Both the position numbers and the translations under genes were made by a program. This document shows positions 11,581 to 21,570 of a DNA stretch of 64,000 bases, in pieces. Under the pieces are notes generated by a model. That model was given only the letters and a program-made list of their open reading frames with translations, had not been told where the DNA came from and ran no database searches. Source of the DNA: Cycas panzhihuaensis (Eukaryota > Cycadophyta); NCBI GenBank assembly GCA_023213395.1, contig CM041465.1, positions 170,755,741-170,819,740 of the forward strand, in the 5' to 3' direction. Position 1 is the first letter of the stretch. Each line of letters starts with the position of its first letter.

Positions 11581-11950
11581 TGAAAAACCCCAATCACCAT
11601 TTTGATCAATGGTGGCGTGCCACTAAATTTTATCGATATATCTATTACTTGAAAGTTAAATCTTTACATAGAACCTGAAATAGGCTTTGCCTACTCTTTA
11701 CCTGGTCATCACACCTTTCACTATACAAGAATAATAAAAAACCTCACAGTTCATATTGGCTCATATACCCTTGTCTCTGATTTTTATACCTTGTCCATAG
11801 GTGGGTCAGATGTAATTCTCGATGTACAATAGATCCAGACTCTAGGAACTTATAACACCAATAACTCACCTATAGTCCCATTCATTATGTTCAAAGATCA
11901 CATGGGTTATTCACATAAATTTTATGGGATGTAAACCCTCTCAAACAAAG
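11581..11950 (+). pseudogene. Chromovirus B aspartic protease pseudogene
   Basis: ITILINGGVPLNFIDISI matches the active-site loop of gypsy proteases, but the catalytic Asp is Asn (NGG). Further on, GGSDVILDVQ, a stop, then IQTLGTYNTNNSP corresponds to the conserved C-terminal end of the domain just before RT. Position between gag and RT fits the family. Loss of the catalytic Asp and several stops make it dead. Confidence 0.82.
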
Positions 11951-12149
11951 TAATCTCACCCACTTGAATGTGCCAACAACTCAATGGGAATATAGGATAC
12001 ACTATTCATCTCAACCATATCTAGGCCCCTCCTAGTATTCACCCTGATATCTAGTAAGTATTAGAATGATACCAATCTATATTTACCCTATTACTTGCCA
12101 ATCCCCTGCCTAATCAAAGTTGTTATCATACTATTGAGTTATAAAATTC

Positions 12150-13410
12150 ACATGACCTGATTAGTCTTCAATCATATAGGAACTTCTATTTCTAAAAGAT
12201 TAAATCAAAAAAATCACCAAGGAATTGATGGACATGGGCATCATTAAACCTAGTAAAAGCCCATATGTTGCAACCATCATTCTAGTTCACAAAAAGGATG
12301 GTTATTTTTGACTTTACGTTGATTATTATGTGCTCAACAAAATCATCATAAAAAATAAGTTCCCCATGCTATGAATCGATGATATGTTAGATGAGATCCA
12401 TGGTGCCACAATTTTTACTAAACTTAATTTATAGTCAGGATATTACCAAATCTCCATCTTGCCAGAGGATAAATATAAAATAGCTTTCTAAATCTACCAT
12501 GGCCACTTTGAGTTCCAGGTCATGCCTTTTGGCCTATATAATGCGTTGGCTACCTTCCAGGGCCTCATGAATATAATATTTTCCCCATACTTGTGAAAAT
12601 TTATCATTGTCTTCTTTGATGATATTCTTATTTATAGCTCAAACATGCTTGCATATATCCTACATCTAGAAATGGTCTTTTAAATCTTGGCTAAGGATAA
12701 ATTATATGCTAAACTCTCTAAATGTGAGTTTGGGAAATCTGAACTATAATACCTTAGTTATATTATATCCTTTGTATGGGTTCAGATGGATTCTAATAAA
12801 ATTTCTATCATCACCAATTAGCCATCCCAAAAACCCTTACCTAATTGTAGGCTTTCCTAGGGCTTACCAGATTTTATCATCAGTTCGTTCAAAATTATGC
12901 CACCCTAACCACCCCTTTACCCCACATACTTAGGAAGGATTCCTTTTAATGGTCTCCCTCAGCTAATTAGGCCTTCCTCCATCTAAAGGAGGTTATGATA
13001 ACCACCCCAGTTTTGGCCTCACCTGACTTTACTCATCCATTCTAATTAGAATACAATACCTTTAGGTTTAGACTAGGTGCAGTCTTAATGCAAGACTTCC
13101 ACCCCATCATTTTTAAAAGTTAAAAACTCAAAGATCATGAGTGTAAACTATCTACCTATCAAAAAGAAATGCAAGCCATCCTTCACGTTGTTGACAAATG
13201 GTGACAGTATCTACTTAGTTCTAAATTCATTATCCTCATGGATCATCATAGCCTTCATCACTTATTAGATCAACTAGTCCTCTTGCAAGAGGAGGCTAAA
13301 TGGGTCGATCACCTTTAAATTTTTGACTTTACAATCATATATAAAAAGTGAAAAGATAACATTATGGAAGATGCCCTCTTGAGGCTACCTTTCCCTACAC
13401 TTTACTATAA
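12150..13410 (+). pseudogene. Chromovirus B reverse transcriptase-RNase H pseudogene
   Basis: RT: SPYVATIILVHKKDGYF near 12260, [27 protein letters not shown], then the catalytic motif FFDDILIYSS (about 12611-12640), which keeps the Asp pair. LYAKLSKCEFGKSELQYLSYI follows, as usual after the RT palm. RNase H: TPVLASPDFTHPF near 13010, FRLGAVLMQDFHPI, YQKEMQAILHVVDKW, and KDNIMEDALLRLP at the end. The enzyme copies element RNA into cDNA in virus-like particles. About a dozen stops, many at expected Gln or Trp codons. RT before integrase separates this element from copia A. Confidence 0.92.
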
Positions 13411-13559
13411 CACCTATCACACTAAGGACCCTACCATTCATGTAATTTCTTCCCCATAACTTACATGGATACAGGACTTAGCCATGGCTAACTAATCCCA
13501 ACTAGATTTCTCACACTGGGCTAATAAGTTCCATACTCATAAGGATTGGTCCATCCATA

Positions 13560-14440
13560 ACAATCTTCTCTTATACTAAAATTACATATTTGTACACCCC
13601 CACTCAGCTTTTATTCTTTGAATTTTATTAGAATATCATTCTTCCCCTCTTGGTGGCCATTTTGGTTTTGATAAAATTTATCCTAGGATATAATCTGACT
13701 TCTTTGGGCTAGAAATAAAATCCACCATCCTTACCTTTATCTCTAAATGTGACACATGCCAATGTAACAAAGCTGATACGGAATCCCAACTAGGTCTCCT
13801 TCAACCTTTCCACATCCCACAAGGTAAAAGGCACGATATTACCATGGAATTTATAATAGGCTTTTTATTATCTATCAAATTTGACTCTATTTTAGTAGTC
13901 ATAGATAGGTTGACAAAATATGCCTCCTTCTTACTTATCCACACAACCTATAAGGCTCCACGTATCACTCACATTTACATCCAAATAATATTTCACTTGT
14001 ATAGTTTTTCATCCACTATCGTATATGACTGAGATCCTAAATTCACTAGCTCCTTCTAGTAGGAGTTATTTTATACCTTAGGAACATCATTTAATATGAT
14101 CTTGGCATACTATCCATAGACTAATGGCCAATCAAAGGTCCCTAACAAAACTCTAGAGACCTACTTACGTTGCTTTGCATTTAACCACCTGTCTAAATAA
14201 ACATCATGGCTATCTTTAACTGAGTATTGGTATAACTTCTCATATTATTTAGCCATTGAAATGTCCATATTTTTGGCTCTTTATGAGTATCCCTTATTGT
14301 CCCACCACACCTTAGCTACCAACCTCTACATGATAGCAATTTAATAAAAATTATAGCACATGGATCAAATTCTCCACACCCTTAAACAAAGCCTATCTAT
14401 GGCTCAGAATCAAATAAAATAATTAGTAGATTGCCACCAT
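13560..14440 (+). pseudogene. Chromovirus B integrase pseudogene
   Basis: The N-terminal HHCC zinc domain is visible: EYHSSPLGGHFGFDKIY then CDTCQCNKA (CX2C, near 13750). The core follows with ITMEFIIGFLLS, where the usual Asp is Glu, ILVVIDRLTKYASFL, YD then DPKFTSSF, and TNGQSKVPNKTLETYLRCF near the third acidic position. The protein inserts cDNA into chromosomes. The start of the core gives a 62-codon open stretch at 13844-14032 that is part of this pseudogene, not a separate gene. Confidence 0.9.
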
Positions 14441-14821
14441 TTTGATTGCTTCTTTAATATTGGTGATCTTATATTCCTTTGTTTACAACGTTATAAGCAG
14501 CAATCCCTTCACTATCATAAGAACCATAAACTTAGCCCTCAATATTAAGGCCCCTATAAAGTCCTTAAATGTATTGGTGAAGTCACATATACTCTCAACC
14601 TTCCTTCCACCACCAACATCTATAATGTTTTTTACATATCCTATATCTAAAAGTATCTAAGCAAAACCCACGTCCCCCAGAAAACCCTACCAATTTTGGA
14701 TCAGTCCATTTTAGAATATTTAATATAGTGGGCAGGTTGTAATTTTGACAAAGCAACTTGGGAATCCAATGATTTTATCAAGAAGCACCTGCATCTCAAA
14801 TGCCTCAAGGACTCAACATCT
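14441..14821 (+). pseudogene. Chromovirus B integrase C-terminus and chromodomain-like tail
   Basis: GPYKVLKCIGEVTYTLNLPSTTNIYNVFYIS is the usual chromovirus integrase C-terminal segment. After it, PILDQSILEYLI, a stop, WAGCNFDKATWESNDFIKKHL (about 14690-14800) has the Leu-Ile-x-Trp-x-Gly and Ala-Thr-Trp-Glu pattern of a retroelement chromodomain, thought to direct insertion to heterochromatin. It ends a few bases before the polypurine tract. Naming as a chromodomain rests on these two short patterns. Confidence 0.75.
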
Positions 14822-14833
14822 CAAGGGAGGGGA
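14822..14833 (+). other. Polypurine tract of chromovirus B
   Basis: CAAGGGAGGGGA, two bases before the 3' LTR, in the expected place for priming of plus-strand DNA synthesis. Confidence 0.85.
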
Positions 14834-15048
14834 CCTATTACATAACTCATCTCGGAGAGCTATTACGAGGTTAAGAGATAAGGTTAATTATGGAGCTTCA
14901 TGCATAAACTGATAAGCTGGCCAATGGTATGCAAGGTTGCTATGTTGTTTAATAGAATATAAGGCCACTTAGGTGACCAATAGGATTACATGCAAAAGAC
15001 CCTCTTTTGTCTATATAAGGGTCATAGATTATAAAAGATGGTTAGCTT

Positions 15049-15328
15049 TGTTGGGTGTAATACTCAATTCCATTAGCCCTATGTAAACTCTCTCTATACT
15101 TTGTATTCTATATTAGAGTTATGGGCCACCTTGATATGTGTGCCACCTCTAAGTAGTCCAATGGGGTTCTCTCTCTAGTGGTGAGGTTGTACTATAAGTA
15201 TATACTCTTATTTGTTCATAATTGAGTTTTGGCCAATTCTCCAACATGGTGTCTATTTTGTGCATACTTCATCTTTTTGTTGCTCACCATTAGGGTTTGA
15301 TGTGCTTGTTACATTACTAATCCTAATA
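15049..15328 (+). repeat. 5' LTR of element C
   Basis: 280 bp starting TGTTGGGTGTAATACTC and ending CTAATA (CTTAACA in the 3' copy). The tRNA primer site begins at the very next base. Confidence 0.95.
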
Positions 15329-15340
15329 TGGTATCAGAGC
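15329..15340 (+). other. Primer-binding site of element C
   Basis: TGGTATCAGAGC, a perfect initiator tRNA-Met primer-binding site with no spacer after the LTR. Confidence 0.95.
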
Positions 15341-16995
15341 CCAAGGTTTAACCCTTGGAGGCCTTTCTTGCAAATCCTAGTACATGTCATTCATGGTTTT
15401 TGAGCTTTCAAGTCTTGTAAATTTTTTGATGTGCCTGTTTCATGACTTTGTCAAGTTGAAGATCATTTCAAGTTATATGTGATGCATATTTTGTTATGGG
15501 ACTGATATCAAGTTTTGAAGGGCTATTTTGATGATGAGGAGAGGCTGTTTTCAAGCCTATTTTGAAGTTTTGTGGCTGTTTGAAGCCTATTGATACTGCT
15601 CAGTGGACATTTTCTCTACATGTGGTACCACAATAAATTTGCATACACGTGAAAGTCCACCAAATTCTTTGTGCAGATTCAATTCCTGTTTAATTGCTTC
15701 CTTTGCATGTCAAGGACGAGTGTTGCAGAACTATTAATGCTAGCTTGAGAGAGTGCTTCTCGCTATCTGGAAGCTAGAAGAGACTCTATTTTTAAACGAT
15801 TTATAGATTTATAGGTTATACATATAATTTTGCTAATATGTATTTTTCTTATGCTTAAAAATTTTGTATTCGAGGCCTTCAAATCTAGCCTATATTCTTA
15901 TGCATTTTTTCCACCAAAAAAACAAAAAAGGAAAAATCTGCCAAATATGTTGTTAGTGTGTAGCCATTGCCAGATCTAAAAAGAAGAAGATTGATCTGCT
16001 CTAACCGCTTCATTTTGTTCATCATGCATTCTGAGTGTCATGGGATTGATCTGAGGGGTTCTGTTTCCATCAAACTCCTGTGGTAGATTTTGATCGCTCA
16101 ATGATAATGGCCGACGTAGTCGAGCTTAGCTATGTGCTTAGTATTGGTCATACTAAGCTTGTTGAGTTTGGGTGAAGTGGCTTATCAGTTCAGAGTTGGG
16201 GAAAAGGCAACAGATGAAATGGAACCCTTTATGCCCTGCTTATTTTACGGTGTTAATATGGGCTTTAATCCCTCGATCACATCCCTTCTGAAATTGGACC
16301 CACTTCGTCACATGATTTTTCCAATCGTTTCTCTCATGATCATCGTCGAAAGGGTTCATATATTTTTTCAAGAGTGGGAATGGATGCGGATCTTCTTGAT
16401 GCCAAAGATGTGGTTTGATCGGTTTCTTCATCTGAATCGAAGGGGTTGTAAGAGGCCGAGCCTGCATCGGGAGAATTATTCCCGAAGACTCTGTCATTCC
16501 TTCTGGCCATGCCACCCAGAATTCATTGATATATCTGTTGCAGGTGATTGATGGAATTCCAAATGCTATCAGATCAGGCAATCAAAGATTTATGGATTGC
16601 CAACTATCTAAAAATATGTGGAAAGAAGGCCAAACTATTTTTTTTTTCTCGCCGCTTCTGGTCTGCTAACGAGGGTTTTATCAAGAGACAATTGAGCGAT
16701 CCATTCTACTATGGATCATCGTGCATTAATCAGCCCTTATTTCTGACCGATAGTAATGGGCTTTTCATATTACTTTTCTCCAGCGTTGACTAGTGCCTGA
16801 AGGTCTCTAAGGTCTGCATCTCAACGGGCCACATCACAGAACCAAGCCAGCCACATGCATTCATTCACAATCTGTTACAATCATGTCCTAATGAATTACC
16901 ACAAGGGATTCAAATGACTCAGCAAAATTTTGTGACCCTACTAGGGTTGGCCATCCAATCTATAATTGGAGCAGGGAAACAACACAATCTGTTTT
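15341..16995. other. Element C interior, no recognised gene
   Basis: Unlike the decayed pol genes around it, this stretch retains CG dinucleotides and mixed base composition. Overlapping ORFs of 139 codons (16132-16551, plus) and 113 codons (16240-16581, minus) occur, but neither shows a motif I recognise. Which strand, if any, was once coding is unclear. It may be captured host DNA or old non-coding leader. Confidence 0.5.
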
Positions 16996-17331
16996 GGTGT
17001 CATTGTTGACGTTTATCGGCTATGTAAGGAAGGACGATTGAACGAGGTAGTTCACATTTTGTATCTAATAAACCAACGAAACATTAAGGTTTCAAGTGCC
17101 ATTATGGCCACACCTTTGACCCCCAAGCATCTGCATAGTCATGTTGGAATTCAAGGAATAAGCAAACTGGCTCATTATCATGATCTCTGGGATGAAAACA
17201 ACTTCACTACTGGTGACATTCACGATGGCTCCCTGTGCAACAATGGCGCCTCTCCTCTGCTTCCTTGTCAGACCTACATTTCAATGGCAGCTCCATCATC
17301 CATGGCAGCGCCCTTCTCTGCTCCCTCATAG
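16966..17331 (+). pseudogene. Captured pentatricopeptide-repeat (PPR) gene fragment
   Basis: In an open 121-codon frame, residues 12-46 (about 16999-17103) read VIVDVYRLCKEGRLNEVVHI followed by LYLINQRNIKVSS. The pattern LCKEGRLNEVVHIL then a Met/Ile-Asn-Gln-Arg-x-Ile turn is the helix-turn-helix repeat of plant PPR proteins, organellar RNA-binding factors. Only about one repeat is recognisable; after the MAT at residues 47-49 the frame leaves the family and becomes Ser/Ala/Pro-rich. A PPR protein has many such units, so this is a fragment, probably taken up by element C. It is bounded by C's own interior and not by host genes. Chance similarity is possible but unlikely over 30 residues. Confidence 0.55.
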
Positions 17332-18007
17332 ACCTACATAACAATGGTGGCGGCATTCTTGCATAACGATGAATAAACCCTAATCAGGGTTAAGATAAAA
17401 TAAATTTTATTTGGGCACTTTTTTATCGATTGACGGACGTGATTTTATTATTAAAGAGTTAAATTTTTTTTTTTTTATTTGAAAAATATATTTAATCAAA
17501 TTGGATATTAGTTTCGGAGTCATTTAGCCACTTTGGATGTTAACACTTGGTCATATGGAGACTTAATATGACCTGCTGCCAGCTTATGAAGGGGGCTAAC
17601 CCCTATTTCATCTTTTTTCAGCATTACTAAGGAGTACCTGTCACATTTCTGGCTGTATCTTGAGATTGGGAGGTCCGATTTCAGTTCCATCTGTTGCGTT
17701 GGATTCATAACAGAGAGAGTTTTTATTTGACAGGTCATTTGACATATTTTGGAGCCATTTTCATGAAGATGTTTTTATTCAAAGTCACAAGTTTCTATTT
17801 GTCTTCATTTTTTCTCAGTTTCTTTAGGTACATATTATATTTTCAAGGCTTCTTGATGTAATGTACCCCAAATAGGGGGGATGACATGTACTATGGACTT
17901 CTTTTTAGCTCTTGAAGAACCTATTATGATCATATTGTACTTCATTTATGAGAGAGAGTCATATGTGCTACACAAGTCACATATCATTTTCAGTCATGTA
18001 AAAATTG

Positions 18008-18129
18008 AATGCTGGTTATTATCTTTGCCCATGGTGGTAAGTTATTAGCCCAATGAGGCATCATGTAAAAAATTTCTAATGCTAGTTATTTTTGCCCATG
18101 GTGGTAAGTTGTTAGCCCAATGAGGCATC
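18008..18129. repeat. Tandem duplication of about 55 bp in element C
   Basis: Two copies of a unit containing TTTGCCCATGGTGGTAAGTT and TTAGCCCAATGAGGCATC, separated by 15 bp. Confidence 0.9.
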
Positions 18130-18252
18130 TTTTTAGCCCATGTTGCATGTTTGAGGCCATAGTGCCATTGTATTTCCAGCCATTAGATGCTAAAGAAGTG
18201 CTAGTCCTATTGAGCAAGAGGTAGGACACACTTTTAGAAGCTACTCTTGCTT

Positions 18253-18757
18253 GCCATGTGCTTTATATATTTTTTCCTACTTGCACTCCCATATGAGCAA
18301 GTGGTGGGACCTTATACAGCTACTCTTGCCAGCTCTTGATTGATCCACGTATACAAAGAGAGTTCCTACCCAACTGGCGGTTGTAGCAGCTGATAACCTA
18401 TGCATTCCAATAGATGGACTCCATTTCATATGGACATCAGCAGCTTTCTTATTCAGTGTAGCAGTGTTTATGATCCAACAGACTTTTGGAGACTCCTGCC
18501 ATGTGCCATGTGCCATGTGTTTCTTATATATATTTTTTCTTACTTGCACTCCTATATGAGCAAGGGTGGGACCTTATACAGCTACTCTTGCCAGCTTCTG
18601 ATTGATCCACGTATACAAAGGGAGTTTCTACCCAACTGGCAGTTACAGCGACTAATAACCCATGTATTCTGGTAGATGGACTCCACTTCATATGGACTTC
18701 AAAGACTTTCTTATTCAAAGGTCTGGTTATGATCCAAAGAAGATTTTGGAGACTTAA
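18253..18757. repeat. Tandem duplication of about 250 bp in element C
   Basis: Unit 1 (about 18253-18511) and unit 2 (about 18512-18757) share the landmarks CTACTCTTGCCAGCT, GATTGATCCACGTATACAAA, ACCCAACTGGC and GATGGACTCCA. They are about 85-90% identical by eye with small indels. Unit 2 ends about 45 bp before the polypurine tract. Confidence 0.92.
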
Positions 18758-18808
18758 GCTTATAATTGAAGTGACGACATTTATGTAATTGACTATTACA
18801 GGGGGGAA

Positions 18809-19088
18809 TGTTGGGTGTAATACTCAATTCCATTAGCCCTATGTAAACTCTCTCTATACTTTGTATTATATATTAGAGTTGTAGGCCACCTTGATATGTG
18901 TGCCACCTCTAAGTAGTCCAATGGGGTTCTCTCTCTAGTGGTGAGGTTGTACTATAAGTATGTACTCTTATTTGTTCATAATTGAGTTTTGGCCAATTCT
19001 CTAACATGGTGTCTATTTTGTGCATACTTTATCTTTTTGTTTCTCACCATTAGGGTTTGATGTGCTTGTTACATTACTAATCTTAACA
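18809..19088 (+). repeat. 3' LTR of element C
   Basis: 280 bp, TGTTGGG...CTTAACA, preceded by the tract AGGGGGGAA (18800-18808) and followed by AGCTT. It differs from the 5' LTR at about nine sites, mostly transitions. Confidence 0.95.
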
Positions 19089-19274
19089 AGCTTGATATTA
19101 CTTTTATAAAGATTGTACTACAATACTCTTTATTTTTGGTGATCAATTAGTGCTCTTATGTTCTTGTGAGATTTTCTGATGATTTGCTTGCCCTATGGGT
19201 TAAACTAAAGTGGTTGCAATTGTCATTATTTGGCTATCTTAAAGAGCACTTGTGAGAGGATACGTCCCATAGAC

Positions 19275-19919
19275 AATTAATTAGAAGCCTAATATATTTG
19301 ACATTAAGATGACCAGATATCATGCACATAGTTAGTGTTGTATCAAGGTTTATGAAAGATCCTAAAACTACACATTGGTAAGAAGCTAAATAAATCCTAA
19401 GATATCTAAAAGACATGATCGATTATGGGTTATATTATAAACTTTCATCAAATTTCATATTGATTAGGCATATAGATTTAGATTACACAAGTGATGCTGA
19501 CAATAGAAAGTTTACTTCTAGATACACCTTTAGTTTAGGTTTAACATCTATAGCATAGAGTACCAAAAAGAATAATACTGTCTCCTTGTCTATAGCTAAA
19601 GCATAATATAAGGCAATAGTATTAAGTGCATCCAAAATAGTTTAGCTACATAGTCTACTTCATGATCTCTAATTGAAATAGGATGGTCCTACTAAAATAT
19701 GGTGTGGCAATCAAAGTACTATTCAGATGACACGTAATTTGATTTTCCATAGAAGAACTAAATACATTAAGATGTAGTATCACTTCATATTGGAACTTGT
19801 CCAAGCAAGAGAAATAGAGTTGGTTTATTGTAGCATAGAAGATCAGACAATAGATATTTTTATAAAGGTACTTAGAAAAATTAAATTTCACAACTTCAAA
19901 GATAAGCTTGGAGTTACAT
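19275..19919 (+). pseudogene. Copia A RT end and RNase H pseudogene (continuation)
   Basis: Continues the frame broken at 8573: LIRSLIYLTLRRPDIMHIVS is the conserved end of copia RT, followed by RNase H residues RYLKDMIDYGLYY, IDLDYTSDADNRKFTSRYTF, LSIAKA, then YKAIVLSASK and KYIKM. The C terminus reads IDIFIKVLRKIKFHNFKDKLGV, the usual end of copia Pol. Several TAG/TAA stops interrupt it. The DNA lies between the right target copy of B and the polypurine tract of A, so both flanks confirm the assignment. Confidence 0.93.
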
Positions 19920-19930
19920 AAAATGAACAT

Positions 19931-19942
19931 TATGGGAGAGAA
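19931..19942 (+). other. Polypurine tract of copia A
   Basis: TATGGGAGAGAA directly before the 3' LTR. Confidence 0.85.
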
Positions 19943-20245
19943 TGTTAGTAAATAATGTTCATTTTCTCTAAATGGTGTGTATAGTGGCATTGGGACTTCA
20001 CGGTGCTACCTCCAGATATCAACAGGCAACCTAGGTAATAGGTATGTATTATATATATATTTTTTATTAATATTTTATTTGAAAAAAGGTGTCAGTCGAT
20101 GGTGGGCTTACCCAATGTCCTAACTATAAATATCAGGTGCAAATACTTAACGATACTCTTTAAAACCACTATTTATTGGAAGTTTTATTAATTTTTTACA
20201 ATATGGAATGATTACCTATTCTGCTCTATCCCTGTGTACTCATCA
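19943..20245 (+). repeat. 3' LTR of copia A
   Basis: 303 bp, same length as the 5' LTR, ending ACTCATCA and followed by the target copy ATGAT. Confidence 0.95.
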
Positions 20246-20250
20246 ATGAT

Positions 20251-20639
20251 AAACTTAGCAAAAATATGTACCTCTAGTAGAGACAATGTGTAATATTAAA
20301 TGAAGGTAATTTAGCATTATAATAGAGATATTTAGTAATTTAAGCTTATAATGAAGTGCACAAGCTAGTTTAGGCTCATTTTTTAGCAAAATTACCCCTA
20401 ATGAGGGTAAGATCAACTATATCATTTTTTAAGAAACTATTTGTTGATATCCTTGTAAAACTCAAGGCCTTCTAATATTGCAATGTGATGGGCATAATTG
20501 GCCAAGCTCTAAAGGGCAATAATAGTCTAACCCACTTGGGGTTAAACTTTTGAAGGCACTAATGCAAATATTTAGGCTTAAGGACTTTGTCCCAATGGTA
20601 AATTATTTTAGCCATAAATGTTTATTATGGGCTTTTTGG
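20251..20639. other. Sequence between integrase of F and copia A
   Basis: About 390 bp beyond the readable end of F's integrase. No polypurine tract or LTR start could be recognised. It is probably the untranslated 3' part of F, into which A inserted. Confidence 0.4.
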
Positions 20640-21570
20640 GCCTTGGCCTTTAATGTCATATTTAATTGATATGTAATGGGATGGTTCTCATTCAATGCCT
20701 CAAGGTCAAGGAGATGAACTTGATGATGTTATTCCTCTTCGATGAAACCTTTCGATGACACCCTTAAGGATGAAATTTCCACCTTAATGGGTAAGACAAC
20801 CTCTAATCTGTAGACTAGAGAAAAAGATGTCATACCCATCGCTATCCAAATGGACATGAAATAAGTCCATAGGGTAGGGTAGAGTTGTAAGTATCAGTCT
20901 AATTGAGACTCGGCAATGGTTTTCTTCATGATATTGATCAAAGTCTTATTAAATGCTTCAATCTAGCCATTTGCTTAAAGGTAATAAGGCAATGATGTCT
21001 TATCAAAATATGGAACTTTTCACAGAACTTATCCACCTCCTTGTTTTAGAATAAAGTCCCATTATTTATGATTAAGATGTTAAGAATTCTAAAATAATAA
21101 ATGATGTACTAGAGGATAAATATGGCCATCGTCTTACCTATGGTTGATGAAAGGTGGATTATCTCTACCCACTTGGTGAAATGTTCCATGGCTATCAATA
21201 TAAACTTATGTTGGGTTGAGGATGAGGACGTGATGGTACCAATCAGGTAGAGACCCCATTGGGAAAATGACCAAGGAGACATAATGATATACAGGGCCTC
21301 AAAAGATCGGTGCATGATATTCAGGTGCTCTTGGCATATCCTACATTTTTTCACATAGGCATGAGCATCTCTAAATAATGTGGGCCAATAAAATCCCATG
21401 CATAATATTCTTTAAGCAATTCACTACCCCTTGAAATGGCCTTTGCATATGCTATCATGGTAGTCAAAGAGAATATGGCTAGTCTTATCTTGGTTGATAT
21501 ACTTGAGAAGAATCCCCTCAAATGATCACTTATAAAGCATGTTTTGAATAAGATAATATTATTGGGTAGT
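20640..21570 (-). pseudogene. Gypsy F integrase pseudogene
   Basis: The minus strand reads MGFYWPTLFRDAHAYVKKCR then ICQEH at 21399, the HHCC zinc region (CRICQ is the CX2C). SFSQWGLYLIGTI follows, where the family has the first catalytic Asp after Trp-Gly, then KFILIAMEHFTKWVE. Near 20900 it reads IEAFNKTLINIMKKTIAES, and near 20780 FSLVYRLEVVLPIKVEISSL. Stops such as after KTMAIFIL truncate it. In a live element it would insert cDNA. The order after RT confirms gypsy. Confidence 0.88.

Larger units (their letters stand above)
17332..18799. other. Element C 3' interior, non-coding
   Basis: No gene. A purine/pyrimidine-biased stretch (17400-17520) is followed by two repeat blocks, listed separately, and by the polypurine tract. 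ORFs of 60-90 codons at 18277-18718 on both strands resemble each other only because they lie in the duplicated unit. Confidence 0.6.
15049..19088 (+). mobile_element. Young non-autonomous LTR retrotransposon C (LARD-like)
   Basis: 4040 bp with 280-bp LTRs (15049-15328 and 18809-19088) that differ at 9 positions by hand count, a perfect primer-binding site, a polypurine tract AGGGGGGAA and an exact AGCTT target duplication (15044-15048 and 19089-19093). The internal 3.5 kb holds no gag, protease, integrase or RT motif in any frame, so it must have moved with proteins from another element. That is the definition of a LARD (large retrotransposon derivative). The interior is less AT-biased than its neighbours and contains a pentatricopeptide-like fragment and two sets of tandem repeats. 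It lies in the 3' LTR of B and is the youngest of the nest. Confidence 0.93.
8574..19269 (+). mobile_element. Ty3/gypsy chromovirus B, inserted in copia A
   Basis: LTRs at 8574-8989 and 14836-19269 (the latter split by C) begin TATTACATAAC and end CCCA; the canonical TG start has become TA. The target duplication TAGAC is exact (8569-8573 and 19270-19274), and removing the insert restores the copia reading frame. Internal order is gag, protease, RT, RNase H, integrase, with a chromodomain-like end, which defines a Ty3/gypsy chromovirus. By hand count the LTRs differ at about 48 of 389 aligned sites plus one 27-bp indel, fewer than A's. Without C the element is about 6.7 kb. All reading frames are broken. 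Element D (59570 onward) is a relative. Confidence 0.95.
14836..19269 (+). repeat. 3' LTR of chromovirus B, split by element C
   Basis: The LTR runs 14836-15048 and resumes at 19094-19269 after element C and its duplicated AGCTT. Joined length is 389 bp, which equals the 416-bp 5' LTR minus its 27-bp extra segment. Confidence 0.93.
2109..20245 (+). mobile_element. Ty1/copia LTR retrotransposon A, split by elements B and C
   Basis: Two 303-bp LTRs (2109-2411 and 19943-20245) begin TGTTAG and end in CA, and are flanked by an identical 5-bp target duplication, ATGAT (2104-2108 and 20246-20250). Internal order on the plus strand is gag, protease, integrase, reverse transcriptase, RNase H, which defines Ty1/copia. 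The pol reading is interrupted at 8573 and resumes in the same frame at 19275, exactly where gypsy element B is inserted. Without B and its duplicated target bases the element would be about 7.4 kb, longer than a usual 5-kb copia, because of a 2.5-kb stretch between primer-binding site and gag. All ORFs carry many stops, so it is dead. The LTRs differ at roughly 15% of positions by eye, the most of the three nested elements. Confidence 0.95.

Noticed and set aside
16240-16581. 113-codon minus ORF in element C as a host gene
   Set aside because: Overlaps a longer plus ORF, lies wholly inside a LARD-like element, and has no recognisable motif; recorded only as an unassigned ORF.
18001-18757. 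CRISPR-like array
   Set aside because: Only two copies each of two different units in a plant retroelement; no regular spacer pattern.
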